Shown here: one piece after another, positions 23,459-36,740 of the stretch | Layout of the letters: each line of letters opens with the position of its first letter | Numbering within the stretch: position 1 is the first letter of the stretch | Assembly: GCA_022605955.1 (NCBI GenBank) | Contig: JAKCOZ010000022.1 | Span: forward strand, 5,022,001-5,086,000 | Length of the DNA stretch: 64,000 nucleotides | From: Rallus limicola | Lineage: Eukaryota > Chordata > Aves > Gruiformes > Rallidae | Direction of reading: 5' to 3' | The notes under the pieces: generated by a model | Seen by the model: the letters and a program-made list of their open reading frames with translations, nothing else | What the model was told of the DNA's origin: nothing | Database searches by the model: none | Made by a program: the position numbers and the translations under genes

Positions 23459-26400
23459 CAGCACCTTGGGAGCACCATATGGATGAATAGTGGCTCCAAA
23501 GGCTACATTAGAATAACGGTGGGTGCCCCGAGGTCCGCACACAACCCCCTTGAGGGACCAGCACTGCATAAAGTGCCCTTACACAGCAACAACCACCATG
23601 TTAATGGTCAAGATTATCATTACATCATCATGACAGCATTATAACCTTGATGCATCAGGTTCTTACTGTCTGTAATTCCCAGCCCCACTTACGCACGTGG
23701 CAGTCGAGAGAAGAGGGAAAGCAAACATTCCTCCCCAGCTGGCACAAATCCTGTACATTAGCTGCACAGCCACACTTGATAGCAAACAATGTGCAGCTCA
23801 CCGTGTGTACCAGCTCCATCCTGCCTGTGTGGCTGCTCCATGCATGCCGGCATCTCCAGCACTTCTGCTGCCTAGTCACAGTTCTCTTGGTTTAGAAAGA
23901 GCATCCAGACTGGAGCAAGAGGAACAAAGCTGTCTAGAGCGGTCACTGAAGTAGCCACAAACATAAAGGTGCTTTTTAAATGGCAATCAATCATAAAGCA
24001 AGAGTAGCTTAAAACAGAAGAAACAACTGAGCCATGGGGCACTTCCTAGGGATACACAAGAGGCCAGGGTTAAGGCCCAGACATGACTACACCCAGCCCA
24101 TCATTAATCACCAGGAAACGCCTTTGCCTTGATCATTTAGCATTTAAAACCATAGATGTTTGACATGGGAAGACATTTTCAATCGTTTTTGTTCATCCTC
24201 CTATTGCAGTATCTCAGGCAATCTTCCCCTTCGGTGTTGCTTTGATATGTCCACATTAAACCTGGGCTGTGCCTGATGTATTCCCCTTGATGTATAAGAA
24301 ACATCGTTATCAGATGGAAGAAGACACGATTCAGGCAGGGAGACACCAGTAAAAACAGTGATAAGCCAAAAGAGGCAGAATATATTGCACCAACTTCAGT
24401 TTGCTTCCTGAACGGGGACCCCTGCAACACCTCTGCAAGAATAAAACGCTGGGACTTTCTGTCACTAAGCCGTGTGCATTGAAAGGCTCTTCAGAATCAC
24501 ACCACCATCTTTTAGAGTCTTATGACTTCAGAATGTCACCTTTGAGGCAAAGGAGCAGAGCTAATGTCAGGCTGGATTGTGCCTGTCTGATAGAGGTATA
24601 TGAGTGTGACTCAAGAATTCATCGACGGTCATCACCATTGTCCCCCATCATGGGATGGAAGAACACCACTGTGGCCTCTGTGCTCCCCAGCCTCCATGCC
24701 ACAGCAGTCCCACGCTTCTCCTCCATGTCACTGGTTGCCAACTGGGACTGGGAAGCCTGGAAGTGAGGGGATGGTGACAGAAGGATAAGGATCCCAGCTC
24801 CAAGCCACGGGAGGAGCCCCATGCCTGGGGTGTGATCCTCCTTGGCTAGTTGTCCTGGCTCCCTGCCCAGAAAGCTGGGATGCAGTTGCACCACATCCTA
24901 GCCTTTGGGGTCCCTCTGCACTTTCGTCTTTGCCCCACTGGAGGATTTCAGTCGCCCCTTTCACCGTGCATTCAGTTCACCTGTGACAGGGGTGACCAAA
25001 AGCAGATCTCCTCATTAAAGGTGGGCTCAGATGCCGGGGTTTTGATGAATCATCTCAGTGATACTTGGCCTGGACTAATCAGTAGCTTCTGTGGGAAAAC
25101 AACTGAATTAATATTCATCCCAGTGCCAGATTTTAAAGACTGTCTGTGCCAAGCGCTGTGGATTATTGGCAACAAAGGCCTGTTTTCCTCCCTCAGACAT
25201 GTCAGCATACAAAGCAATAAAAGTCACAAAGGGAAAAAAATGTTGCATTTTAGAGATTCTTTCTTTCTACAAAGCTAGCCATTATCACAACTCCCTCTGA
25301 AGCCAGGAAACGTCCACTGAGTCAACATAAAAGTGACTCTGAAATGGGTTATTCATCAACCGTTCATATTTGTGACTGACCTGACAGGGCTCATCTCCTG
25401 GAAGCAGAGAGAGGCAAAGCGCTACCACCTACAGCAGGGCCAGGGTTGAATGTATGGGAGAGAAAACAAGAAAACAGTGCTGAACCTCCCTCACCCTGCC
25501 CGCAAAATCCTTTCTGGTGAAAACCGTTTTTAGCTGTTAATGTTGTTTTACGGCCCAATTACTCCTACCACCATCTGCTTCTTTGTGAAAACATTCTGTA
25601 GATGCTGAAGTAACCAGACCAAGCAAAAGGCTGAGACAGACATCATCATTGAAGTCTCATAACTAATGTTGTGACCACGGCTGGGCGAGCAGCTGCGGCC
25701 AGCTAGGACAACAGCTTCTGAGTGAGAAATAAAACTTGGAGCAAACTGGGAGAGAAGGGAGTTTATCCTGGAGATCAGGAAAATCCCCCATGGAAAGCTC
25801 TCCTTAAGTCCTTTCAGTTGGTGAATCTTGTGTATTCAAAGGATCAGATTCTGAAATTCGGAAGAAAAAAACAGCCTCCTGGGCTCATAGTTGCCCCTTC
25901 CTGAAGCACACTGCCTGATCCAGGGAATCCATGCTACTCAGCTAATGAATGAGCACTAAGGGGCATATTCCTTCAGCAAATCTGCAGCCCTATCTTTGCA
26001 GAGGGGGACAAAAGCCATCTGAGTAAAGGACAGCTTTACACAATCCAGAGAAAACGGGATGAACTCCATCAGGGATTAGGACATTCCCCATTCCTCTTCC
26101 ATGAGGTTGGACACCTCTGTTCTTCAGGTCTTGTTTATACTGCAGTATTTTTTGCTTAAAGAGAGAGAAGCACTCCTCAGGACAGAGCTCCTAGCTCCTG
26201 AGACAGCGGATGCCTTTAATTTCAGTTTAGTTTTAATGTGCCTCAGGCCACAAAGTTCTTGGTCGTGTTGACTAAGTGCTTTGAATCAGAGCTTGTGAGC
26301 TCAGTCTTCAGTGCCAAAAAGAGCTTATAATTATCCTGGCAACCTCCTGAAAACCTTGAGGGGTAAACAGCCTGTGCTGCTCTCCTTCTTCACATGGAGA

Positions 26401-27694
26401 GGTGTTTTGTTACCTGGGAACTTCTGTGGTAGGAGGATACTACTGGCCAAGACTAAAGAGAGAAGAGTTGAAGTGTCAACCAAAACTTAAAGCAAGCAAT
26501 ACAAAGTCATGGCTGTTCTGAATATGGAGACAACCCAGCGCCCTGATTTTGATAAGAATTCAATTCAATGTGTATATATTAAGAATGAAACTGCCAATTA
26601 CTAGCTCTGGGTTTTACTTCTCCACACACCAAGCCATCTCCCAGTTTTCCACGTATCCTATAGTGGTAAGAGGCCAGGGTGTGGCTGTCTTTCCTGCATC
26701 AACTTCAATTTTATGGGTTTACAAATCAGATGGTTTAAATTACAGCTGAATGAGGATGAAGACTCCTACACAAGTTGTCATGTCACAAGTGAACTGGGGA
26801 AACATCCATACACGTATTTTTTCACTGGGTATAGCATGTGCAAAGGAGAGGTCACACAAGCTGCTCTGAGAACCTTTGAGAACCATATGGCTGTGCTGCA
26901 TCCTCCATGGTGGTTTTGCTTCAAGACCTAAGTTTACTGACATCCCAGAGAGACAGAGTAACACAGCAAGTCCTGCATGTACCTCATGATGCTGGCATAA
27001 GCAATGTTCTCAGTCGCAATGTCCTGGAAGACCACTAGCACATCACTCCTCAGCTGCCATTTCAGCCCTTGGGGACTGCTGATAGCATCATTCCTGGGAT
27101 GGCTTTTATGTTACAGCAAAGGATCAGCAGTTCTGGGGCTACTTGCCAAGAGAAGACAAATCCTTTGAACTATGTAGCCAAAGACACTGAAAATACTCCT
27201 TTAGCCAGTAAATAATCTTGGAATTTTTATTATTTGCCAACCTTTGATTTATGAAAGACTTTTCTACAAAACCCAGGGAAGTAATCAACAGATTTTGGTC
27301 AGGATCACAAAGAGCAAGTGAATTCCACCAAAGAAAGTAGAAAATAACACCCACCATTTCTGAGTGGAAAATTTAGCACAAAGGAGAAAGGGATAGTCAG
27401 TGGATGTAGGATACTGGCCACAGGGCTAACATGGCTTGTCTGCCTTTGACCTTCTGTGAATGGCATTGAGAAGGTACTGCTCATACCTTCAAGGTGCCTC
27501 ATCCCCATTGCCTGCTTTCAGCAGGAATGAAGAACTAACTTAGTTCTTGTGCCTGTGCTTCAGACTGCACCATGCAATGGGAAGGCTGCCTCACACACCT
27601 CATCACACAAGGGTAGTGAGGATGAACCCAATGAAGTTCATGAGATGTTCATGTATGACATATAAGTCCTATCACTATATGCCTAAGTAACCAG

Positions 27695-28150
27695 CCCCTC
27701 TCCAGCTTTCCTGGAGTCCCTTTAGGGACTGGAAGGGGCTCTAAAGGCTCCCTGAAGCCTTCTCATCTCCAGGCTGAACCACCCCAGCTCTCTCAGCCTG
27801 TCTCCACAGCAGAGGTGCTCCAGACCTCAGATAATTTTCCTGGCCAACTCTGGACTTGCTCCAACAGCTCCATGTCCTTCTTGTCCTGGGGAGCCCAGAG
27901 CAGGATGCAGCACTGTGGGTGGGGGTGTCCCCAAAGCAGAGGGGCAGAATCCCTTCCCTTGACCCACTGGTCCCACTGCTGGGGATGCAGCCCAGGACAC
28001 AGTTGGCTTCCTGGGCTGCAACCACACATTGCCAGCTCACGCTGAACTTCTCAAAAACCAACACCCTTACATCCTTCTCCTCAGGGCTGCTCTGTATCCA
28101 TTCTCTGCCCAGCCTGTCACTGTGCTTGGGATCACCCCAGCCCATGTGCC
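27695..28150 (-). repeat. CR1 LINE fragment with decayed reverse-transcriptase C-terminus
   Basis: The minus strand shows a broken but recognisable end of CR1 ORF2. Traces include PKHSDRLGREWIQSSPEEKD, VRVLVFEKFSVSWQCVVAAQ, EANCVLGCIPS and GSREGILPLCF. These correspond to the family's conserved LMVNEKLNMSQQCALAAKKA-like and NGILGCI regions. Frame shifts and substitutions show it is long inactive. The 3' tail is missing, unlike most copies in this window. Confidence 0.85.
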
Positions 28151-28737
28151 ACACCACAGTTATTACAACTCTTAAAATTATTTGGTCATACTCCATGGGT
28201 GTGCTGATCCAGGTGAGAATTTTTTTCCCTACCAAACCTTGTATATCCTTTCCCTACCCATCAGACCTCTTTTTTCATAATATAAAAGCAAACTGATCTT
28301 AGTGGTGTTGGAGAAGGATGATGATGCAAGAGGACTTAATTCTGATTGTGGACTCAAGATTGAGTCATGACTGGGTTTGACAGTATTTTTTTAACTGTAC
28401 ATTTTTAAACTATTATACATTATTCTCCAGTCTCTGGGTTCATAGCAACTCACAGAATTTACATACAGTTGTCCTGGTTTCTGCCACAAACGAGGAACAA
28501 AATCTGCAAAGTTCTAAAATAGACTAGAAATATTGGCTAATCTGAAGTGCCACAAAATTGTTAAGAAAATGCTCCACCACACATCACTTTGGAAGCTTCA
28601 GATTTTGCAGCATTTACCATAGGTGACCATTCTGCAGTGGTTATTGGTGGGTCCAGAGACAAGAGTTAGAAGGAATGAGCAAAACCTGCAGTCGCTGGCA
28701 GGTCCTCCATGGCTGGTGGGAAGAAGAAGGGGAGCAG

Positions 28738-28832
28738 TCATAGAATCATAGACTGGTCTGGGTTGGAAGGGACCCCAAGGATCATAGAGTTCAACCCCCT
28801 CCCACCACAAGCAGGGCCACCAACCTCAGTTG
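28738..28832 (-). repeat. CR1 LINE 3'-tail fragment
   Basis: CATAGAATCATAGACTGGTC, then GGTTGGAAGGGACCCCAAGG and AGCAGGGCCACCAACC: a severely 5'-truncated copy of the same subfamily as 32104 and 37979. Confidence 0.9.
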
Positions 28833-30576
28833 CTTCCTATGAAACGCTGTCCCTTTCCAACAGAGGAGAGATAAGGATACGCTCAAGGGTTTATGTATAT
28901 GGCTATTGCGTGTACACGCAGCCTGACCCACTGCCCACAGGAGTCAAAGTTAAGCTGAGTTTAACAAGAGCTGGCCTAATCTGCTGTTTACCAAACTGAC
29001 TCAGCAAAACACTTCACCTCCATCCCTCATCAGGGACCCAATCACACACCTAACTTTCAATCTCTGATGCCATCCTGAGCACAGGTGAACTTTGAAGCAG
29101 GGCTAATGGAAACTGATCCCAGGAAAGCTGAGTGTACCTGACCCATAGGAGCCTTCTGGGAAACAGCGTCTCTGAGGTTAAAAATAAGTACCAGAGCCCT
29201 CAGTGACTGTGGCTCTGTTTATTCGGTGTATTTTGTTTATTGGCTATCTTAGGAGTCACTGCAGACTGCCTTTGACAAACATTTTTGGTTATCAACAAAA
29301 TCCCAGTAACACTAAGCAGTTGGGATTGTAGCCTTTGAAACTCCTTTTCTAGACAACATTCATCTTCCTAATTAATAATTAATCACGCTGTGTTTTTAAA
29401 GAGATTATCAGGTGTGATAGCAGAGTGTGCCTAAGGCAGTGACTTCATTAGCCATACCGAAGAAGTTTACTTTGTAGTTCTCCAGCCTGTCGCAGGGGTA
29501 GGTGCCAAAGGGGTCCCTCTTGGGTTAGAAAGTCAAAGAGCAACAATTTCGAGCAGGAAACAATTGGGCTATTATTTTTCTTTCTTTTTTTTCTCCCTTT
29601 CCCTTCTTAAGGAGCTTTTAAATCATAAATCTTCAGCTGCTCGTTGTGCGATTTGAAGGCTGGAGTCGGCTTTCCCTACAGAAAGGCCCAATTCTGTGAG
29701 GCACAGAGTGCCCTTCCGAGTCAGCCCCGGGACCTTCCTGGGTCGGCGCACAGTTACCATGGCAGGAAGAGTTTACAAACACTGTTCCACCTAACAAGGC
29801 TTTGAACTGCATTTGTGCAGAGAGGCTCTGAGGCGTGCCAAGAGTGTCAGCGGGGCTGGAAACACTGATTTCACCTACAGGACAGTATCTCAAGTGCGCT
29901 CTCAGCAAGAACTTGCAGCCGATCCTGCCCAGACTGGAACCAGTTTGTGGCCCTGACTTGAAATGTCAACAGCAGCATGAAAGCTAGCAGCTCCCCCCCC
30001 AAGGACTACGGGACTGTTTTCAGTGTAACCAGACAAGAATAGTGGTGGACAAATAATCATTACCAACTACTTCTATTCAGTTTTGTCCCTGGGGCTGCTC
30101 TATGTGATAACTATGGAGTGATTTCTGTGCTACCAATGAAAATGTTGTGCTGCTTTGCCAGTTTTGCTGTCTCCACTGCCTGGTTTCAGCACTGGTGGAT
30201 GCTTTATGCCTCTTCCCATTAAGCTCCTGCTCACCTTTATGAAGTGCCATTAGGATTATTCCCACTGATGGGGAAACAGGGAGGGTGATGTTCTGCACAC
30301 AGATGGGACTGATAGTACAGGTGAGACTGGAAATCAGACACCCTGACTCTGGCTCCTCTCTAACCAGTGAGATAATACCAAAGAACACAAATCCCCACTT
30401 TTTCTGCAGTGATTTTCACACAGGAGCTGTAGAGGAGGGTGCAACTACCCCCTGTGACTTAGCACTAATTTACAATTAAATATACTGGGTTTTGAAGTTC
30501 AAAACAAAAGTCTAATGTGAAAGTACTTGATGCGATGGGTCCAGTTCTCCTTGAATTTTCTCCTGTGGATTATCTT

Positions 30577-30601
30577 CTATTTTTAGCTCTTTTATTTTTA
30601 G
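30577..30601 (+). promoter_or_regulatory. Pair of MEF2-like sites
   Basis: CTATTTTTAG (30577-30586) and TTATTTTTAG (30592-30601) both fit the MEF2 consensus YTA(A/T)4TAR. They start 15 bp apart in the large intron of this gene. Motif evidence only; chance occurrence in AT-rich DNA is possible. Confidence 0.3.
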
Positions 30602-31294
30602 GCTGCTGCATGCTATCGCTGGGCAACTCAACCAACTATTAATTAGGGATGTTTTGATTCTCATGCAGTTTTATTTCCTTGCTTGCTGCACCACTTAAAC
30701 TAAAACTGTCCTCTGAGGAGATGACAGGCACCAGAGAACACATTTAACAGCCAGTTCCAAGCTGTGCTCTTGGGGTGCAGTGTGGCACTATTATAAACCT
30801 TTTGCTGTCCTCTCCTCCCACACCTGCATACGTTTGTGTCTGTGCATGCATTTTTCTTAAGCTGTGTCAAACTTTATGGAGTATTAGGGCCATATGGCAG
30901 CAGCTCAGCGAGCTCTCAGTACGCAGCAGAGATTAAAAGGCTCCCCGAGCGCAGCCGGCGGAGTCCCATGACAATATCCATGTGCCGTCCACGGTGCACA
31001 GTCATGACAAGTAGATCCAAATGATCTGACATGGGGAGGGGTGGGAGCTGGAAAACCCAGCGGGGCTCTTCACGGCTGCAGGTCCTTGCATTTTTGGCAG
31101 CTGTGTTACGGAGTTTCAGAGGTGCTGTGCCACCCAGCCAGGCTCAAAGCTGAACCAAAGAGGGTGGTACACATCAGAACTGCTATTTTTAATACCATTG
31201 TCGCTACCTTTCCTCCTCAGTAACCTAGACAACAGGGAAAAAACCTCATTTCTTCCCAGTTTCAGAGCGCTACTACACTAGTTTGAACTACTGT

Positions 31295-31343
31295 TTGAGC
31301 TGAAGTCAGTGGCAAAGCACAAGTCAGGAATAAAATCAGCCCC
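31295..31343. repeat. Ancient LINE-derived repeat relic (tentative)
   Basis: GAGCTGAAGTCAGTGGCAAA followed by AGTCAGGAATAAAATCAGCC resembles the conserved 3' end of old amniote CR1/L3-like elements (typical GAAGTCAATGG ... AATCAGGCCC). Confidence 0.4.
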
Positions 31344-32103
31344 CGTTCAACTGGCCTTTCATTTATAAGGACTTAACATTTGCTGGGATATTTAACTCCA
31401 CAAAGCTCACATGCCTTTGCAAGCTACCACTTTAAAACCCTAGCTAAAAATATTTGTGTTATCTGCAGTCAGATGAATAAATCCTCCCTACTGCTGGGTA
31501 CACAGTGTGGCAGTGTACAGTACAACTGCAAATTTATCTGTTCGAAACTGTACATCTGTTATGATTTACGCTTGCCAAAATATAATTCTTTATGGCAACA
31601 ATTGTTTCATGGTGCTTAAAGTTTTTCACCTCCGTGCCAGGAATCTCGTATGGGATAATTCCATGACCTTGGAATCCAGCAGATAAATTCCACATCTGTC
31701 TGGTCTGGGAAAGCCCGAGTCTGTTGTGTGAAAAGCAGAGTGGGAAAATAAGACCTGGAAATATCTGAAAATACAGAAACTGCAGGGCTGCTTTGTTTTG
31801 GTTTGGTTTTTTTTTTACTTGCCACTTTCAAGTGTAGTAAATCAGCCTCACAGAAGCAGTTGCTCTCCTTTTGTAAGCATTCACTTCTAATCCTATCATC
31901 AAATTATGGAATATGGTATAAACATTAAAATAATTCTATCTCTGGAAAAAATCACAGCCTTTAAATATTCCAACTAAATCTTGTTGAAGGGTGCTTGAGA
32001 TTTAAATGGAAAAGCACCCAGCCTACTGCAAGTAAACATATTCCTCATGCCTGGGAAGATTTAGGATGGCAGAAACACTGTAGCTGTGCTGGACTCTCAG
32101 GGT

Positions 32104-32580
32104 AATCATAGAATCACAGACTGGTCTGGGTTGGAAGGGACCCCAAGGATCACAGATTTCCACCCCCTCTGTCACAGGCAGGGACACCAACACAAGGCTG
32201 CCCAGGGCCCCATCCAACCTGGCCTTGAACACCTCCAGGGACTGGGCATCCACCCCCTCTCTGGGCAGCCTGTTCCAGCCCCTCACCACTCTCTGTAAAG
32301 AGCTTCCCCTTATATCTAATCTAACCCTTCCCTCTTTCAGCTTCACTTCATCCCCCTTGTCCTGCTATTATCTACCCTTCTAACAAACTGATTCCCCTCC
32401 TGTTTCTCTGCTCCCTTCAGGGACAGGAAGGCTGCAATGAGGTCCCCCTGCAGCCTTCTCTTCTCCAGGCTGGACAAGCCCAGCTCCCTCAGCCTCTCTT
32501 CATAGGGGAGATGTTCCAGCCCTCTGATCATCTTCATGGTCTCCTCTGAACCCTCTCCACTTTGCTCAAACTTTTTCACA
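32104..32580 (-). repeat. CR1 LINE 3' end with RT C-terminus
   Basis: The antisense tail is CATAGAATCACAGACTGGTC. The minus strand beyond the 3'UTR encodes KMIRGLEHLPYEERLRELGL and SSLEKRRLQGDLIAAFLSLK, the well-known end of CR1 ORF2. At about 477 bp it is the longest young-looking CR1 here. It is inverted relative to the copy at 19840. Confidence 0.95.
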
Positions 32581-33077
32581 AAAAATGAACCCTAAATAGC
32601 TTTGTGAGCAGTGAACTTAAAAAGCCCTGGTTGCCTGTGCTGCTTCCCTGTGCATACATGCTGTTATTCTGATAATTTGGGTGGGCTCCTGCTGCAGTCC
32701 TGCTTCACATGGGGCACCATAGTGTTTTCATGCACACAGCCCGCAGCTCAAACAACCTGCACCCTAGGAGGATCTGTGCAGCACTGGAGACAAGGTGGTA
32801 GACATAAAGCCATGATTAAAAGGTCAAACTAAGAAAAAAGGAGAAAAGGTCATTGTGCTTCCTTGACAGAAGGGGGAGACTACATATTCTCATCCATACG
32901 AACCAGGGTGATGTTCCTGGTTTAAAGCAGGAATTGCAGTTCTGATCATCATCGAGGCTGGAAGTCTGCCTCTCGAAACGGTTTCATGGTTGTACTTAAG
33001 TCTGCAAACCCTGAAGGTGCCAATTCCCTACAGGTTATGTCTTTCTGCAGCCCAGTATGCTTAGGAGATGGTATCTC

Positions 33078-33522
33078 AAAGAATCACAGAGTTTTAGAGG
33101 TTCGAAGGGACCTCCAGAGCTCATCAGGTCCAACCCCCCTGCCAAAGCAGGGTCCCTAGGACAGGTCACACAAGTTGGCGTCCAGATGGATCTGGAATAT
33201 CTCCATAGAAGGAGACTCCACACCCCCCTGGGCAGCCTGTCCCAAGGCTCTGTCACCCTCACAGAAGTTCTTCCACATATTGGTGTGGAACTTCCTGTGC
33301 TCCAACTTGAGTCCATCACCCCTTGTCCTGTCCCCACAGACACTGAGAAGAGGCTGGTCATTTCCCCCTGTGTCCCACACTTGAGATATTGATAACCATT
33401 GATCAGATCCCCTCTCAGTCTTCTTTTCTCAAGGCTGAACAGCCCCAGTTCTTTCACCTTTCCTTGTAAGGGAGATGCTCCAGGCCTTTAATCATCTTCA
33501 TAGCCCTTTGCTGGACTCTCAT
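33078..33522 (-). repeat. CR1 LINE 3' end
   Basis: AGAATCACAGAGTTTTAGAG, then GAAGGGACCTCCAGAGCTCA, GGAGACTCCACACCCCCCTG and CAGTCTTCTTTTCTCAAGGC. Relative to its sister at 18671 it lacks about 9 bp around 33261, next to the GAAGTTCTT motif. Minus orientation. Confidence 0.94.
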
Positions 33523-35808
33523 TGCAGGACAATCAGAAATGAACTGTTAATTTATGAAGCTCATAGGAAACTGTGCAAACAATTTAATGTCCAGGTGAGT
33601 CCTGTGTGTCTTAATGAAGCTTTTATCACAAGATCCCACTTGGAGCCACTATTTGTGATGCTGGTGCCCCAAAGCTTTGTAAATTGGTAACTGATTTGAC
33701 AGAGGCATGGCACAAATGACCATGGTTTATAATAACTGAGTACCTCACCCCAAAATCACATGGCAAAGCTTAGCTTGGTAGTAGTGGACACAGTACTACA
33801 AAGGAGCACTGCATCCTGGTGAACTGCTTTTTGTATCTACAGCAGCCATTTTTTTGGCTGCATTTTGAAGTGGTTTGGATTATAAGGCCACAAGCATTAA
33901 AAAAATATATATAAAAAAACTAATGACTTTTCAACATATTGTGACAACAAAACAGCCAAAATGACTTCCATCCAGTTTGGAGAATAACATGTTCCTGGCC
34001 GCTTGCATCAGTTCTCCTGCAGAGAAGTTTAACATCAAAGATGTCAAACTCCTGTGGAATCAGGTTTGAAATACAAAGCTCAAGCTAAGCCTGAGCAGGT
34101 ACTAATGCTGCACAACAGGCAGTTGACATTGGGTGTTCACTCTTTAATGCAGAAAAATATTGGCAATTTCCAAGCTGTGAAACTATATTGGATTTATAGC
34201 AGGAGGGTGAGGTGAGCAGATACTTTATGATTATTATGCAGTATGCAGTGTTAATACTTTTCTACCCATTCAAGTCTTAACAGCTGTTCCACCAGGAGAG
34301 GGAAATAAAGGCCCTTGGCAATTCTTTAAGCAAGCTGCCAATATTCCACATGGGATTGGATGGCTAAGAAGATCAGGTTTTCCTAGTCTCACAGTGTTGC
34401 AAGGAGTAACACCTAGTAACACCAATAGAAATATTAAAAAAAACCTTGCATACCAAGTACCTTGTTAATGAAAAGAAATCCCATTCTAGTATTATGCTCT
34501 CTTATTCTGACACTATTGCTCTGAAGGGACGCTGCTCATCACATAAAGGTCCCACAATGTCACATATAGGTGCAGTTACTTGCACTGACAGTTTTGTGAG
34601 CATCAGAAGAGAAATGGTGTTCCTAAGTCAATCTGTGCTTCAGTACCAGCACCCAATGTTCAAGCAGAAAGAAAGAATATTGTCAGATATTGGTTATGAA
34701 CCAAATTCTGTCTGCCTTGAATAGAGGCACCTGTCCAAAAATTTGCAGATTAGGAGCAAACAAAGGAAAACCTGTTGGCAGTGGGTGCTACAAACCCCTT
34801 TATGCCTTGAGTAGGGCAGGGTCTCTCTCCCCCTAAATCTCATCAGCCTGATGGAGCTGGAGCCGTACTCTGTGTACAAACAACAGAATCCCAAGGGAAC
34901 ACAGTGACGGCAGTTTCCTTACATCCATGTTACCCACCTTATCCCATAGGGAGGGATTGAGAGGGCCTCCTAGCTCCTGTGCCACCATGCCTTGCAGCTG
35001 GCCATGGATCCTAGCCAACTTCAAATGGCACCACACAACCCTAAGGCAGTCACTCCCCGTCCATACATTTGTGTAGGAACACTCCCACCTGGCACTGAGA
35101 AGCTCCTACTTCAATACATATGCAACCATATCCTAATGCTGCCTTGTTATCCTTAGTCTGAGGCACCTCTTTATACCTTGTTACATCACAGTGCCTCAGT
35201 GTTTGTGTGAGATATCAGGGATCCAAATATTTATGTCAGAAAGGGAGGAAAAACTCCATCAGCATCTGTTTGCAGAAGTGAGATGGTGGAACTGAAGTGT
35301 CAGATAATCTCCCAAAAAGATGTCAGCATTTTCAGCTGCCTGACAGATCTATCTGCCTGTGTGAGAGTAAACAAGAAAATGGCTCAGCCATTTGGACTGA
35401 GTTTAAGGCAAAACAAAGAACAAATGATCCATTTTCAGAGCAGTTCTCCTGCTCCAGTTTACAGATGCTTGCTTGTGATTTCCCCTGTAAGTCCCTTTGG
35501 GAACAAGGACCAATGCACGGTGTGGCTGGCCAGCCTGCTTAAAGCACTGAGAAGTTAAACAAAAATCTCATGTAGAAACAGTGAAGACAGTAGACACACC
35601 TCAAAATTCCTCTCTGTCTTCAACTTACTGGAAATCAGGGATTGTCCCACTTAAGACATTTCCATGGAACTCTGAATTCATTTGAATTTTGAGCAATTCT
35701 TCTGGTTTGAGTGGAGTTCAGATTTATGATGAAGTAAGAGATTAAGCTGAACCTAAATGTCTTGAATACAAGGCCTTGATCTTTACTAGGAAATGACAGA
35801 GCTTATCA

Positions 35809-35970
<162 letters not shown>

Positions 35971-36446
35971 TTATTATAAAAAGACTCCAGCTTTGGCTGA
36001 AGATCTGTATCTAAACTGACAGCTCTGCTAGGCCTGGTTCGGTTCGAAAAGAAGCTTTTCTTTCATCCAGACTCTCTGCACAAACCTCCAGTTAGGAAGC
36101 ATGAATGTATTTATTCATTGTGTCTTAAACTTTAGTAATCACCCAGATAATCATCTTAACAGTTGGACAAGGAAAATTGGCTCTGGTTCCCTCTGCCTGA
36201 GATCTGATCTGTGCCGCCCTGGTGCTGCAGCAACCTGAACAGACTGGGAGCTGTTTGGAGATACCAGCGATACAGGAGCACCCAGATCCTCTTCCACATC
36301 CCACACTAGATGTCAGAACAAGCCCTACTGTCTTCTCATCAGGGTTGCTTCTCAGCTGGTTACTGACAGCCCACTAGAGAAATGATGCCAAAGTGCTGAC
36401 CTAAAAGATGACTCTTTCCCTAAGGGTGAGACCACAAACTGCTGAA

Positions 36447-36740
36447 GACAACAGCAAGACCCTCGCAGACAACAGCAAGACCCTCGCAGACAACAGCAAG
36501 ACCCTCGCAGACAACAGCAAGACCCTCGCAGACAACAGCAAGACCCTCGCAGACAACAGCAAGACCCTCGCAGACAACAGCAAGACCCTCGCAGACAACA
36601 GCAAGACCCTCGCAGACAACAGCAAGACCCTCGCAGACAACAGCAAGACCCTCGCAGACAACAGCAAGACCCTCGCAGACAACAGCAAGACCCTCGCAGA
36701 CAACAGCAAGACCCTCGCAGACAACAGCAAGACCCTCGCA
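36447..36740. repeat. Perfect 14-copy 21-bp minisatellite
   Basis: Fourteen identical head-to-tail units, each starting GACAACAGCAAG and ending CCCTCGCA, total 294 bp, and no mismatch was seen between copies. Because the unit is a multiple of three with no stop, it produces long artificial frames on both strands; the plus-strand frame repeats DNSKTLA. It is intronic, 502 bp upstream of the 35945-35824 exon in transcript direction. Absence of divergence implies recent expansion or active homogenisation, or an assembly effect. Confidence 0.97.

Noticed and set aside
27741..28235. Minus-strand frame of 164 codons that could be read as a gene
   Set aside because: It is a frame through a decayed CR1 reverse-transcriptase end, with substitutions and frame shifts relative to the family.
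36447..36740. Regularly repeated array suggestive of CRISPR
   Set aside because: There are no spacers; units are directly abutting and identical, and the genome is a vertebrate. It is a minisatellite.
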